Shown here in pieces: positions 40,236 to 46,708 of a DNA stretch of 64,000 bases (position 1 is the first letter of the stretch; every line of letters begins with the position of its first letter). Source of the DNA: Faecalispora anaeroviscerum (GTDB lineage Bacteria; Bacillota; Clostridia; Oscillospirales; Acutalibacteraceae); contig NZ_CANOOQ010000001.1 of assembly GCF_947568225.1 (NCBI RefSeq), forward strand, positions 186,001 to 250,000, written 5' to 3'. The position numbers were made by a program, and so were the translations under genes. The notes below the pieces were generated by a model. The model had not been told where the DNA came from. It did not search any database and saw nothing but the letters and a program-made list of their open reading frames with translations.

Positions 40236-41321
40236 TTGAAAAAAGATACACGGCACAGAAAATATCTGCTTACAATCAATAATCCCGGTGAGGATTGGTC
40301 GCATGAAAAAACTCGTGCGGTGCTTGATAAAATGCAGCTAAAATACTGGTGTTTAGCTGACGAACGGGGCTTGCAGGAACAGACCCCGCATACTCATGTG
40401 TTCTTTGTCGCTAACAGTCCAATTCGCTTTTCTACCATCAAGGGCTGTTTTCCGACCGCCCATATTGACCCGGTTTGCGGCACTTCCGAAGAAAACCAGG
40501 CTTATGTTCAAAAGTCCGGGAAATGGGCAGAGGATGAAAAAGCCGACACCAGTATCCCCGGCACATTTGAGGAATGGGGAGTGCTGCCGACAGAAAGCCC
40601 CGGTCAGCGTACCGATTGGGATATTGCGCTGGCTATGCTTGAGGACGGTCACAGCGCAATGGATGTTATCCGTTCACAAACCCATTTAATGCGTTACCGC
40701 ACCACTTTGGAGCAAGTCCGTCAGGAACTAATTGCGGAGCAATTCCGCGATACCTTTCGCATACTGGAAACGACCTACATATACGGTGCAACGGGGCTTG
40801 GCAAAACAAAGCTAGTCATGGAACGATACGGCTATGAAAATGTATGTCAGATAACCGGCTATCAGCATGGTTGCTTTGATAAATACCAAAGTGAGGATGT
40901 GATTGTTTTTGATGAATTTTCATCCGGTCTGAAAATTCAAGACATGAACAACCTTCTGGACGGATACCCGCTGATGCTGCCCTGCCGGTATGCAAACCGT
41001 GTGGCGTGTTATACAAAGGCGTACATTATCAGCAACATTCCGTTGGAATACCAATATGCAAATGTACGTGTGGAAACTCCTACAATCTGGAATGCTTTTA
41101 TACGCCGTATTCACAAAGTTGTACATTTTACTGGCGAAAATCAGTATGACGAAATGACCACGAAGGAATATTTTTCGCCGCGTCAAAAAGCACTAGAGGG
41201 CTGGACGGAAATCAAAGATAAGGGTGATTTACCCTTTGATACAGATAATTGCAAAGAATCCAAGCCAATAGGGGGTGTTCCTAATGGCAAAAGCAAAAAA
41301 TCAGGGAACAGCCATCCCTAA
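40236..41321 (+). CDS. rep: CRESS-type Rep: HUH endonuclease plus SF3 helicase
   Basis: Replication/mobilisation initiator of the Viral_Rep plus RNA_helicase architecture, as in geminivirus, circovirus and related bacterial plasmid Reps. Residues 10-16 YLLTINN are RCR motif I. PHTHVFF at 51-57 is the HUH motif II with His52 and His54. AYVQK at 89-93 supplies the nicking Tyr90 and Lys93 of motif III. The SF3 helicase has Walker A GATGLGKT (184-191), Walker B VIVFDEF (222-228) and motif C AYIISNIP with Asn267. The start TTG 40236 follows GGAAGTGAG. All catalytic residues are present, so the protein should be active. In integrative elements such Reps may also act as the relaxase. Confidence 0.93.
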   Translation: MKKDTRHRKYLLTINNPGEDWSHEKTRAVLDKMQLKYWCLADERGLQEQTPHTHVFFVANSPIRFSTIKGCFPTAHIDPVCGTSEENQAYVQKSGKWAEDEKADTSIPGTFEEWGVLPTESPGQRTDWDIALAMLEDGHSAMDVIRSQTHLMRYRTTLEQVRQELIAEQFRDTFRILETTYIYGATGLGKTKLVMERYGYENVCQITGYQHGCFDKYQSEDVIVFDEFSSGLKIQDMNNLLDGYPLMLPCRYANRVACYTKAYIISNIPLEYQYANVRVETPTIWNAFIRRIHKVVHFTGENQYDEMTTKEYFSPRQKALEGWTEIKDKGDLPFDTDNCKESKPIGGVPNGKSKKSGNSHP

Positions 41322-41454
41322 GCACGAGCTGGAAGCTCTCGCCGAAACGCTCTATCCCTCCATTCGGGAATTTTTTGAAAGCAAACAGGGGCAAGCGGAA
41401 TTTAAGGCATGGCAGGAGCAGCAAACGGGGAAAACAGTGCACAAGCAAGTTTAA
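41284..41454 (+). CDS. Small element protein after rep
   Basis: A 56-residue hydrophilic protein in a different frame, overlapping the 3' end of rep by 38 bases. ATG 41284 follows GGGGGTGTT. The sequence reads MAKAKNQGTAIPKHELEALA, then ETLYPSIREFFESKQGQAEF and a basic tail. I do not recognise a family. It is real rather than chance because a decayed homologue with the same following terminator and repeat occurs at 46245-46372. The pairing of rep and this gene suggests a helper in replication or transfer (inference). Confidence 0.78.
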   Translation: MAKAKNQGTAIPKHELEALAETLYPSIREFFESKQGQAEFKAWQEQQTGKTVHKQV

Positions 41455-41468
41455 TATGCTCATGAAAT

Positions 41469-41502
41469 GAAAGAGAGATAGCCTAACGACTATCCCTCTT
41501 TC
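41469..41502 (+). terminator. Hairpin terminator after the rep operon
   Basis: GAAAGAGAGATAG pairs with CTATCCCTCTTTC with one mismatch, loop of 8 bases. A paralogous hairpin follows the decayed gene copy at 46405-46434. Confidence 0.65.
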
Positions 41503-41535
41503 GCTTTAGCTCTATGAAAACACATAGTCGAACAA

Positions 41536-41564
41536 TTCACCGATAAAGTGAATGTTCGGGTTAT
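41536..41564 (+). repeat. 29-bp direct repeat, left copy
   Basis: Exact copy of 46473-46501. It begins TTCACCGATAAAGTGAATG and ends GTTCGGGTTAT, and with the preceding CGAAC it also forms an inverted repeat around CGATAAA. The two copies bracket the CBASS operon. Confidence 0.88.
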
Positions 41565-41592
41565 TTGTAAGTGAACTCTCATTTACAATATT

Positions 41593-42663
41593 TTATTTCT
41601 GAGAGATTATATCAGCCGCTTTCATATTAATGTATGCACTATCCCAATCCTTTTGAATGCTAATTCCCCAAGGATAGCAAGGTTCTTCTCCCTTTTTATA
41701 GTGATAGACAATTGTTTCAGGAATCTGGTTATTGTTTAAATATTGTCCCAACACAAAAGTAAAGTTCACCGATGTTGATAGGACTATATGGATTTTTTTG
41801 ATGTTATACTGCTTGCATATTTTTCTTAATTCATCCGTAATTGCAGTACAGTATGAGATTATTTTTCGATAAGAGCTAAAAAAATCAGTTCCCATATTTA
41901 TATCTGAAGCTTCTATCTCTAATGTATGCATTTCTGTCAAATTAAAGCATGCTAAGTCTACCTTACTTATTGGATATGTTGTAGCAATTGTAACTAATAA
42001 CTCCTGAGATTTAGATTCTAGATTTTCTTGGTCAAACCTAGAAAAGTCATATTTATCCAAATCGTATTCACATAGCTCTCTGAATTTTTTATTACCTGAG
42101 CCTCTTTGATAACTATGTAAAAAATTCATATCCTTTAAACCAACCTGATAACCAAGTCTAAATATGAGCGGAGTGTGTGCTATCCCATAATAAAAACACT
42201 TTCTTCGTCTTATGGCTTTGATTTCTTGAAGTTTTGCATCTTGAAATCTTATCGCTTCCGGAATATTTGTTTCTATCAGATTTGAAATATCAATATTAAT
42301 ATATTTAAACCAGAATTTTTGTTTAAATGTCTCATCAATATCACCTATTGTGTATCCCAAAGATGAATGCTTAATCAATACAGCCAAAGGTCTATATAGC
42401 TTTTTTGTGAGTAGAATAAGAATGCAAAAAACAGTATATGTTATTACAATAAACTTAGCAATACTAGAAGATAAAAAGGCATTCAACCAAGGAAGAAAGG
42501 CGCACAAAGTATCATACATTTTACCATATGAGCCGATTTTAATATTATCTAAAACAGGTTTTCCAAATACAGTAACTATAAAGACTGGAGTGTCTATTGC
42601 AAAACTCCATTTTAGAAATCTATTTGGAATACTTTTTAAAGCATTGAAAAATTGTTTTACCAA
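41593..42663 (-). CDS. CBASS effector: two-helix membrane SAVED protein
   Basis: Predicted effector of the CBASS operon. Two transmembrane helices (about residues 20-38 and 69-86) anchor it, and the cytoplasmic C-terminal 220 residues form a SAVED-type sensor for cyclic oligonucleotides: CFYYGIAHTPLIFRLGYQVG early and IKKIHIVLSTSVNFTFVLGQYLNN followed by YPWGISIQ late, both typical of the CRISPR-Rossmann-related SAVED fold. TM-SAVED effectors (Cap14 type) respond to the second messenger made by the CD-NTase and damage the inner membrane to abort phage infection. It is the last of four minus-strand genes, 18 bases after cap3. AT-rich codon use contrasts with the host. Confidence 0.85.
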   Translation of the reverse strand: MVKQFFNALKSIPNRFLKWSFAIDTPVFIVTVFGKPVLDNIKIGSYGKMYDTLCAFLPWLNAFLSSSIAKFIVITYTVFCILILLTKKLYRPLAVLIKHSSLGYTIGDIDETFKQKFWFKYINIDISNLIETNIPEAIRFQDAKLQEIKAIRRRKCFYYGIAHTPLIFRLGYQVGLKDMNFLHSYQRGSGNKKFRELCEYDLDKYDFSRFDQENLESKSQELLVTIATTYPISKVDLACFNLTEMHTLEIEASDINMGTDFFSSYRKIISYCTAITDELRKICKQYNIKKIHIVLSTSVNFTFVLGQYLNNNQIPETIVYHYKKGEEPCYPWGISIQKDWDSAYINMKAADIISQK

Positions 42664-42680
42664 TGGCCTAATCTCCTATT

Positions 42681-43145
42681 CTAAGATTTTTTATTTAAAG
42701 CAATAATTTGACCTTGACTTACTGTCCAAGCCCTAATCTCATAGGTTCCTACAATAATAAAAAATAACCATTGTGAGTTCTTATCTCTTTCAGATATCTT
42801 TATCCAATTACGTTTATCGACAAATGAAGGGGTAGGCGAGGGTTCATTATGTGTATGCCATTCTCCTAAATAAGTTTTTGTATAATGTGAGTTTTCCCAA
42901 AGTGTATCCATGATATCTTGATGCCCTTTTTCACGTCTTGTAAACATAAATCTTGATTGGCGATCTTCGTGTTGAGGTTCGGTAATATCTGTAATCATAA
43001 TTTTGTTCACCGCATGATTTAAGGTCCCTATTAATATTCCTCCTGATTCAAATTTGAATTTATTATTTTTTATATAGTTATCAAACTTACACTGTGCCAG
43101 TTCTTCTATTTCTAAAGTAATTAACTCTTCATAATAAAATATCAT
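42681..43145 (-). CDS. cap3: CBASS Cap3: JAB/MPN isopeptidase
   Basis: Metallo-isopeptidase that reverses the conjugation made by Cap2. All JAMM residues are present: Glu33 in KFESGGILIG, His97 and His99 in GEWHTHNEPSPTPSFVD, Ser107 and Asp110 in the same motif (HxHx7SxxD). The domain fills the 154 residues. ATG 43145 follows GAGGGG, which lies inside the last codons of cap2, so the gene is translationally coupled to it. In type II CBASS, Cap3 cleaves the bond between the CD-NTase C-terminus and its target and so limits priming. It lies between cap2 and the effector gene. Confidence 0.9.
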   Translation of the reverse strand: MIFYYEELITLEIEELAQCKFDNYIKNNKFKFESGGILIGTLNHAVNKIMITDITEPQHEDRQSRFMFTRREKGHQDIMDTLWENSHYTKTYLGEWHTHNEPSPTPSFVDKRNWIKISERDKNSQWLFFIIVGTYEIRAWTVSQGQIIALNKKS

Positions 43146-43149
43146 CAAC

Positions 43150-44886
43150 TTACCCCTCAAAAGTTTTTGTACAAACAGGACAATTTTTGCTTGTATTTAT
43201 TGCAGATTCAAAATATTTCTTCTGATGATTATTTGTATAAAATTCTGACACAGCAAATCCTTTCGACAAAAATTCGTCAGCATTACCAAACCAAGTTATT
43301 ATTTGGTTATGCATTAGTTTACCGGTTAAGATTTCAATAGATTTCCTACTGGCATAAATAGCTGTTTGTTGTGAATCCAGACAACTATAAGGTACAAAAG
43401 AACTGCTGCAACCCGAAAGATTTTTTTTGAAAATTTGATCTGGTGCTACTAAACTTCCCCTAAAAGGAACAAGTTCACTTGATATAGGGTCAGTATATAA
43501 ACATTGCATACATGAATGTTTATCTATATTCGAAATAATTACATGTCCTCCAATACCATATGGTTCATTAAAGCAACACAAAAACGGTGTGTCTATATTA
43601 TGACTTACCAATATCTTGTTTATTTCTAAGTTTAAGGTCGGTTCCCCTAAAGCAGATATTATCAAATCATAGTGAGATAATCGAAGAGGTTCTTGAATAA
43701 ACGCTTGTACCGATCTATCTGCAAAATTCATAGAATCAATATCGGCATAAAGGAATTTTGACTCCAACTCCTTTTTTACTAAATCTGATTTGTATTTATA
43801 CTGATTTGGCTGTAAAGAGTCAAACCCCAGTAGATGCCGATGAATATTTTCCGCTTGAAAAAAATCGTCATCTAAAATATCAAGATTGGTTATGCCAACT
43901 TGACATAAATCATTGGCTATATATCCGCCTACTGAACCACAACCTAAAAGCAACACACTTTTATTTTTGAGCGAAGATGCTGCTCCCCCTCTCGATAGTA
44001 AATAGTTATAGTCAAGTCTTTCACAGAAGGTGTTTTCAACCTTACAGCTTAACGAATTTTCAATTTTACTAAATCTGCTGTTATTAAACTCTAAACGAAA
44101 ACCAAATAATATTTCCCCATCTTTTGCAGGATATATTAAGAGTAAATAGCGAATAAAATGCTTGACTTTCTTATTAATGAACTTACGAAATTGACGCTTT
44201 ACGGAAGATGAAGTATTTTCAGTAATATATCTACGAATAGTGCTCCACTTATACTGTTTAGCTAGCGGTATCATACTACTTGAATTTCGAATTCTTACAA
44301 CTATACATGTTCTTTCGAAAGTATCCTGATCTATGGTAAGCTCGAAATTATTTTGAAGTATAGCTTCAGCTTCATTTTTTGTATTAGCAACAACACTGAT
44401 TCCCTTAGAAATTACCATTGGATATTCTCCAAATAGAATATCACCGGTATTAAGACATGAGTATGTCTTTTTTGTTCTTACAGCCATCCAATAGGAATCA
44501 AATTCTCGGCAAACTTCATCGTTATATTTTTTGCTACCGGGGACAATATTCAATATTGTCATAGCTTGATCAAAGCAGTCTATAAGAATTTGACCTTCCA
44601 TATTTTGTTTAACTAGAATTGCACTAGAATCAAATAGGCACAATTTTCCTGATATCCCAACATGAGCACGAAATATTGAAGTATCATCAACATATATTTC
44701 TGGAAGGGATAAAGGAAAATATTCAGAAAAAGAAATCCTAAGATGAAGATTCTCATTGGTTGCAAGCTTAACCAGACCAGAGTATTCACAAAGATACTTT
44801 GGTCTGGTAGAATCACAAAGTTCAAAATTAACATTACGCTTTAGATTGAGTTTGTTAACAATGTCTGCAATTTCCTCAAGACTCAT
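43150..44886 (-). CDS. cap2: CBASS Cap2: E2-E1 ubiquitin-like conjugating enzyme fusion
   Basis: A 578-residue fusion that activates and transfers the C-terminus of the CD-NTase onto a target, priming it for signal synthesis. The N-terminal E2-like domain (about residues 1-140) has the active cysteine in SGKLCLF, Cys83. The ThiF/E1 adenylation domain (about 300-560) has the nucleotide loop LLLGCGSVGGY (313-322), the acidic D-D-D-F-F and E-N-I-H-R-H pair that binds ATP, and cysteine-rich elements CMQC (459-462) and CPVC near the end, which bind zinc; Cys493 or Cys502 is the likely E1 active site. This gene follows the CD-NTase by 8 bases on the minus strand. Confidence 0.93.
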   Translation of the reverse strand: MSLEEIADIVNKLNLKRNVNFELCDSTRPKYLCEYSGLVKLATNENLHLRISFSEYFPLSLPEIYVDDTSIFRAHVGISGKLCLFDSSAILVKQNMEGQILIDCFDQAMTILNIVPGSKKYNDEVCREFDSYWMAVRTKKTYSCLNTGDILFGEYPMVISKGISVVANTKNEAEAILQNNFELTIDQDTFERTCIVVRIRNSSSMIPLAKQYKWSTIRRYITENTSSSVKRQFRKFINKKVKHFIRYLLLIYPAKDGEILFGFRLEFNNSRFSKIENSLSCKVENTFCERLDYNYLLSRGGAASSLKNKSVLLLGCGSVGGYIANDLCQVGITNLDILDDDFFQAENIHRHLLGFDSLQPNQYKYKSDLVKKELESKFLYADIDSMNFADRSVQAFIQEPLRLSHYDLIISALGEPTLNLEINKILVSHNIDTPFLCCFNEPYGIGGHVIISNIDKHSCMQCLYTDPISSELVPFRGSLVAPDQIFKKNLSGCSSSFVPYSCLDSQQTAIYASRKSIEILTGKLMHNQIITWFGNADEFLSKGFAVSEFYTNNHQKKYFESAINTSKNCPVCTKTFEG

Positions 44887-44894
44887 AATTTATC

Positions 44895-45908
44895 CTATAG
44901 GGACGCCGATTCCGAAGTGCCGACCATACTTTTATCTACAGTTGACGGAAAATCATCACCGAAAACTTTAATCAAAATAGCGCAAGCATCTGAACGTTTA
45001 TCTTTGCCTTTAACTTCATCTAGTTTGGTCACTAATGCAACTACTTTATCATAGAAGCTATTTAATTGCTTATCTGTCATTTTTTCAAAAAGATTGTTAT
45101 TCGGTTCCACAGGTAAATTGATCGAAATTGTGTAATACCATTGAGTATCTGATTCATTCCATTTGTAAGAAAAAGAGTTCTTAATACTTACTGCTAAATT
45201 GTATAGGGCAGTGAAATCATCGTAAACTTCTTTTTGTTTAGCCCAATCATATGCTTTGGAAACTGAAAAGTAGTTATACGCAAGTATTGTAAGGCTAATT
45301 CCAGTAGGAGCTTCATTTCCATCAGATGAAAAATTGTGGGTTCTCCATTTTTTTAGATAACGGATAACTCTGCGAAATTGTTTTGCATCGTCATCTTTGT
45401 GTTTATCCTTTATAGTCGTAATCAATCCTTGAGGATCAGATACTTCCCATTTTCGGTTTTCTTCAGTAGAAAACTCTTTACCTTTGGCAATATACATTTT
45501 GCTATCATCATTTAATGCAGCATAAATAGCAAAATCCACATGATATATTGGCTCATCATCTTTTTGATATGTTACAGTAACACAAGACCGGCGAATCTCA
45601 ACACTTTTTGTGTGACCATCCAATGCATCTCGTACCCATTTTTTTACTTTTATTGGATCGGTATAATCATCTTTATTGATGTTGAATTTAACTCCAACGT
45701 CAATATCATAATCGTCATCTTCCGGCTTAATGCCTGTCCCCATAGCATAACTACCCTGATTAAAAGTTGTGTATGTAGCAGCTTCATCACTAATATTATC
45801 TGACAATTTATTAAGTAAAATTTCTCTTTTTTCTCGAAGTATTGCATTCTCATCAGATAACTTTATTTTTTCATGAAAATCCAAAAATTCTTTTTGTAAG
45901 TTTATCAC
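44895..45908 (-). CDS. CBASS CD-NTase (cGAS/DncV-like nucleotidyltransferase)
   Basis: The signal-producing enzyme of the system, which makes cyclic oligonucleotides on phage infection. The nucleotidyltransferase core shows GSYAMGTG (residues 52-59), the catalytic Asp68 and Asp70 in DDYDIDVGV, and a third Asp125 in YHVDFAI; KWRTHNF and the helical C-terminal domain follow. GTG 45908 after GGAGAGG is preferred over the longer frame from 45926. Type II systems attach the CD-NTase C-terminus to targets via Cap2. Here it ends in SESASL, not in Gly, Ala or Ser as I would expect. It is the first gene of the operon. Confidence 0.92.
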   Translation of the reverse strand: MINLQKEFLDFHEKIKLSDENAILREKREILLNKLSDNISDEAATYTTFNQGSYAMGTGIKPEDDDYDIDVGVKFNINKDDYTDPIKVKKWVRDALDGHTKSVEIRRSCVTVTYQKDDEPIYHVDFAIYAALNDDSKMYIAKGKEFSTEENRKWEVSDPQGLITTIKDKHKDDDAKQFRRVIRYLKKWRTHNFSSDGNEAPTGISLTILAYNYFSVSKAYDWAKQKEVYDDFTALYNLAVSIKNSFSYKWNESDTQWYYTISINLPVEPNNNLFEKMTDKQLNSFYDKVVALVTKLDEVKGKDKRSDACAILIKVFGDDFPSTVDKSMVGTSESASL

Positions 45909-45922
45909 AATTACCTCTCCAA

Positions 45923-46066
45923 TCATTTATTAATATCTTTGTATCTACCATCTTTAGGTTTCATCACATCCCTTAGGTATCGCCCAATTAACCCCAAACC
46001 GAACAGCACCCGGCGTGGAGTAATTGTCCATTTTTCCGCTGTTTCTTTCGCTGTCATATAATCCAT
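45923..46066 (-). pseudogene. Decayed HTH (excisionase-like) protein with compensated frame
   Basis: The open frame of 47 codons starts MDYMTAKETAEKWTITPRRV, the usual start of small HTH proteins of clostridial elements, and ends KPKDGRYKDINK, their usual end. The middle is read in the wrong frame: shifted by one, the same DNA reads GAVRFGVNWAIPKGCDE, the normal W-A-I-P-K core. A deletion removed about 11 residues, and a one-base insertion restored the frame. It follows the CBASS operon upstream. Confidence 0.75.
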
Positions 46067-46244
46067 TAAACTATCCTTTTCCGAATTAATTATTGTATAT
46101 ATTATATATCGTATTGGCTAACAATGCAATTAAGTTTATGTAGATTATGGAAATTTTCGGGTTAAGCAGCGTTTTCCATCCTATAGAGTAGTTCATAGAT
46201 TCGGGCTTGTGTTTTTAGACACGCATAGTCTGCTCTTGATGTTC

Positions 46245-46372
46245 TCCAAGCACAATCTTGAAGTTCTTGCTGAAACACTCTATTCCGCCATTCGGTATTT
46301 TTTGAAAACGAATAGGGACAAGCAGCAGGGTTTAAGACATGCAGGAGTAACAAAAGGAAAAAGCAGCGAAAA
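46245..46372 (+). pseudogene. Decayed copy of the small post-rep gene
   Basis: The DNA aligns over about 120 bases with 41323-41443: KHNLEVLAETLYSAIR matches KHELEALAETLYPSIR of the intact gene. A one-base loss after IR shifts the frame, and in the original frame a TAG replaces a Gln codon. It is followed by the same kind of terminator and 29-bp repeat as the intact gene. On the opposite strand, an open frame (46162-46377) ending KTQARIYELLYRMENAA may be another gene remnant, but I cannot name it. Confidence 0.7.
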
Positions 46373-46404
46373 ATCAAAGTTAATTTATTAGCGGAACAAC
46401 AAAC

Positions 46405-46443
46405 GAGGGATAACCTATAAAAAGGCTATCCCTCATTTTGTTT
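46405..46443 (+). terminator. Hairpin terminator, decayed-element copy
   Basis: GAGGGATA pairs with TATCCCTC around a 14-base loop, followed by ATTTTGTTTC. It is the paralogue of the hairpin at 41469. Confidence 0.6.
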
Positions 46444-46472
46444 CAGTTCAATAAAAACACAAACCCGAACGC

Positions 46473-46501
46473 TTCACCGATAAAGTGAATGTTCGGGTTA
46501 T
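46473..46501 (+). repeat. 29-bp direct repeat, right copy
   Basis: Identical over 29 bases to 41536-41564. Here the palindromic context is better: CCCGAAC, two bases, TTCAC, then CGATAAA, then GTGAA, one base, GTTCGGG. It lies eight bases from the CCA end of tRNA-Leu. Confidence 0.88.
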
Positions 46502-46508
46502 GTGCGTT

Positions 46509-46595
46509 TGGTGCCGGTGATCGGACTTGAACCGATACCCTGTCGCCAGGACTGGATTTTGAGTCCAGCGCGTCTGCCAATTTCACCACACCGGC
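46509..46595 (-). tRNA. tRNA-Leu (anticodon CAA)
   Basis: The minus strand folds as a complete class II tRNA: acceptor GCCGGTG with CACCGGC, the anticodon loop CTCAAAA flanked by CTGGA and TCCAG (anticodon CAA, reads UUG), a long variable arm and the T loop GGTTCAAGTCC. Discriminator A and CCA are encoded (46509-46512). The mobile element abuts its 3' end. It lies downstream of pyruvate kinase. Confidence 0.96.
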
Positions 46596-46659
46596 AAGAA
46601 CAATGTGGCTTATTATAAACTATATTTAAATAAAAATCAAGCGCCTATACAAAAAAATA

Positions 46660-46702
46660 TTTTAAAAAGGGCCTCCAATTTCAAAAAAAAGCGGCGGCCC
46701 TT
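46660..46702 (-). terminator. Intrinsic terminator of pyk
   Basis: On the minus strand AAGGGCC and GGCCCTT enclose a 22-base loop, followed by TTTAAAATATTTT. It lies 7 bases after the pyk stop. Confidence 0.8.
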
Positions 46703-46708
46703 CTTTCG

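Larger units (their letters stand above)
32944..46508. mobile_element. Integrated mobilizable element with CRESS-like Rep and a CBASS cargo
   Basis: The block carries a serine recombinase at its left edge, XRE regulators, a TcpA/FtsK-like ATPase, a Viral_Rep-type replication/mobilisation protein with a stem-loop origin, and an AT-rich defence operon. No type IV secretion genes are present, so it is best called an integrative mobilizable element that borrows a helper. The left border is set at the end of the tgl terminator, the right one at the 3' end of tRNA-Leu. TTTGGTGC occurs at both edges (32941-32948 and 46507-46514), which may be the crossover site. A second, decayed element end at 45.9-46.5 kb suggests accretion of two related elements. 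Exact borders are uncertain. Confidence 0.72.

Noticed and set aside
40091..40282. 63-codon frame across the origin
   Set aside because: Arg/Ala-rich product of a GC-rich inverted repeat with no ribosome site; it overlaps the origin and the rep start.
46162..46377. Minus-strand frame of 71 codons in the decayed region
   Set aside because: No ribosome site, antisense to a recognisable pseudogene. The end (KTQARIYELLYRMENAA) could be a remnant, but I cannot name the family.
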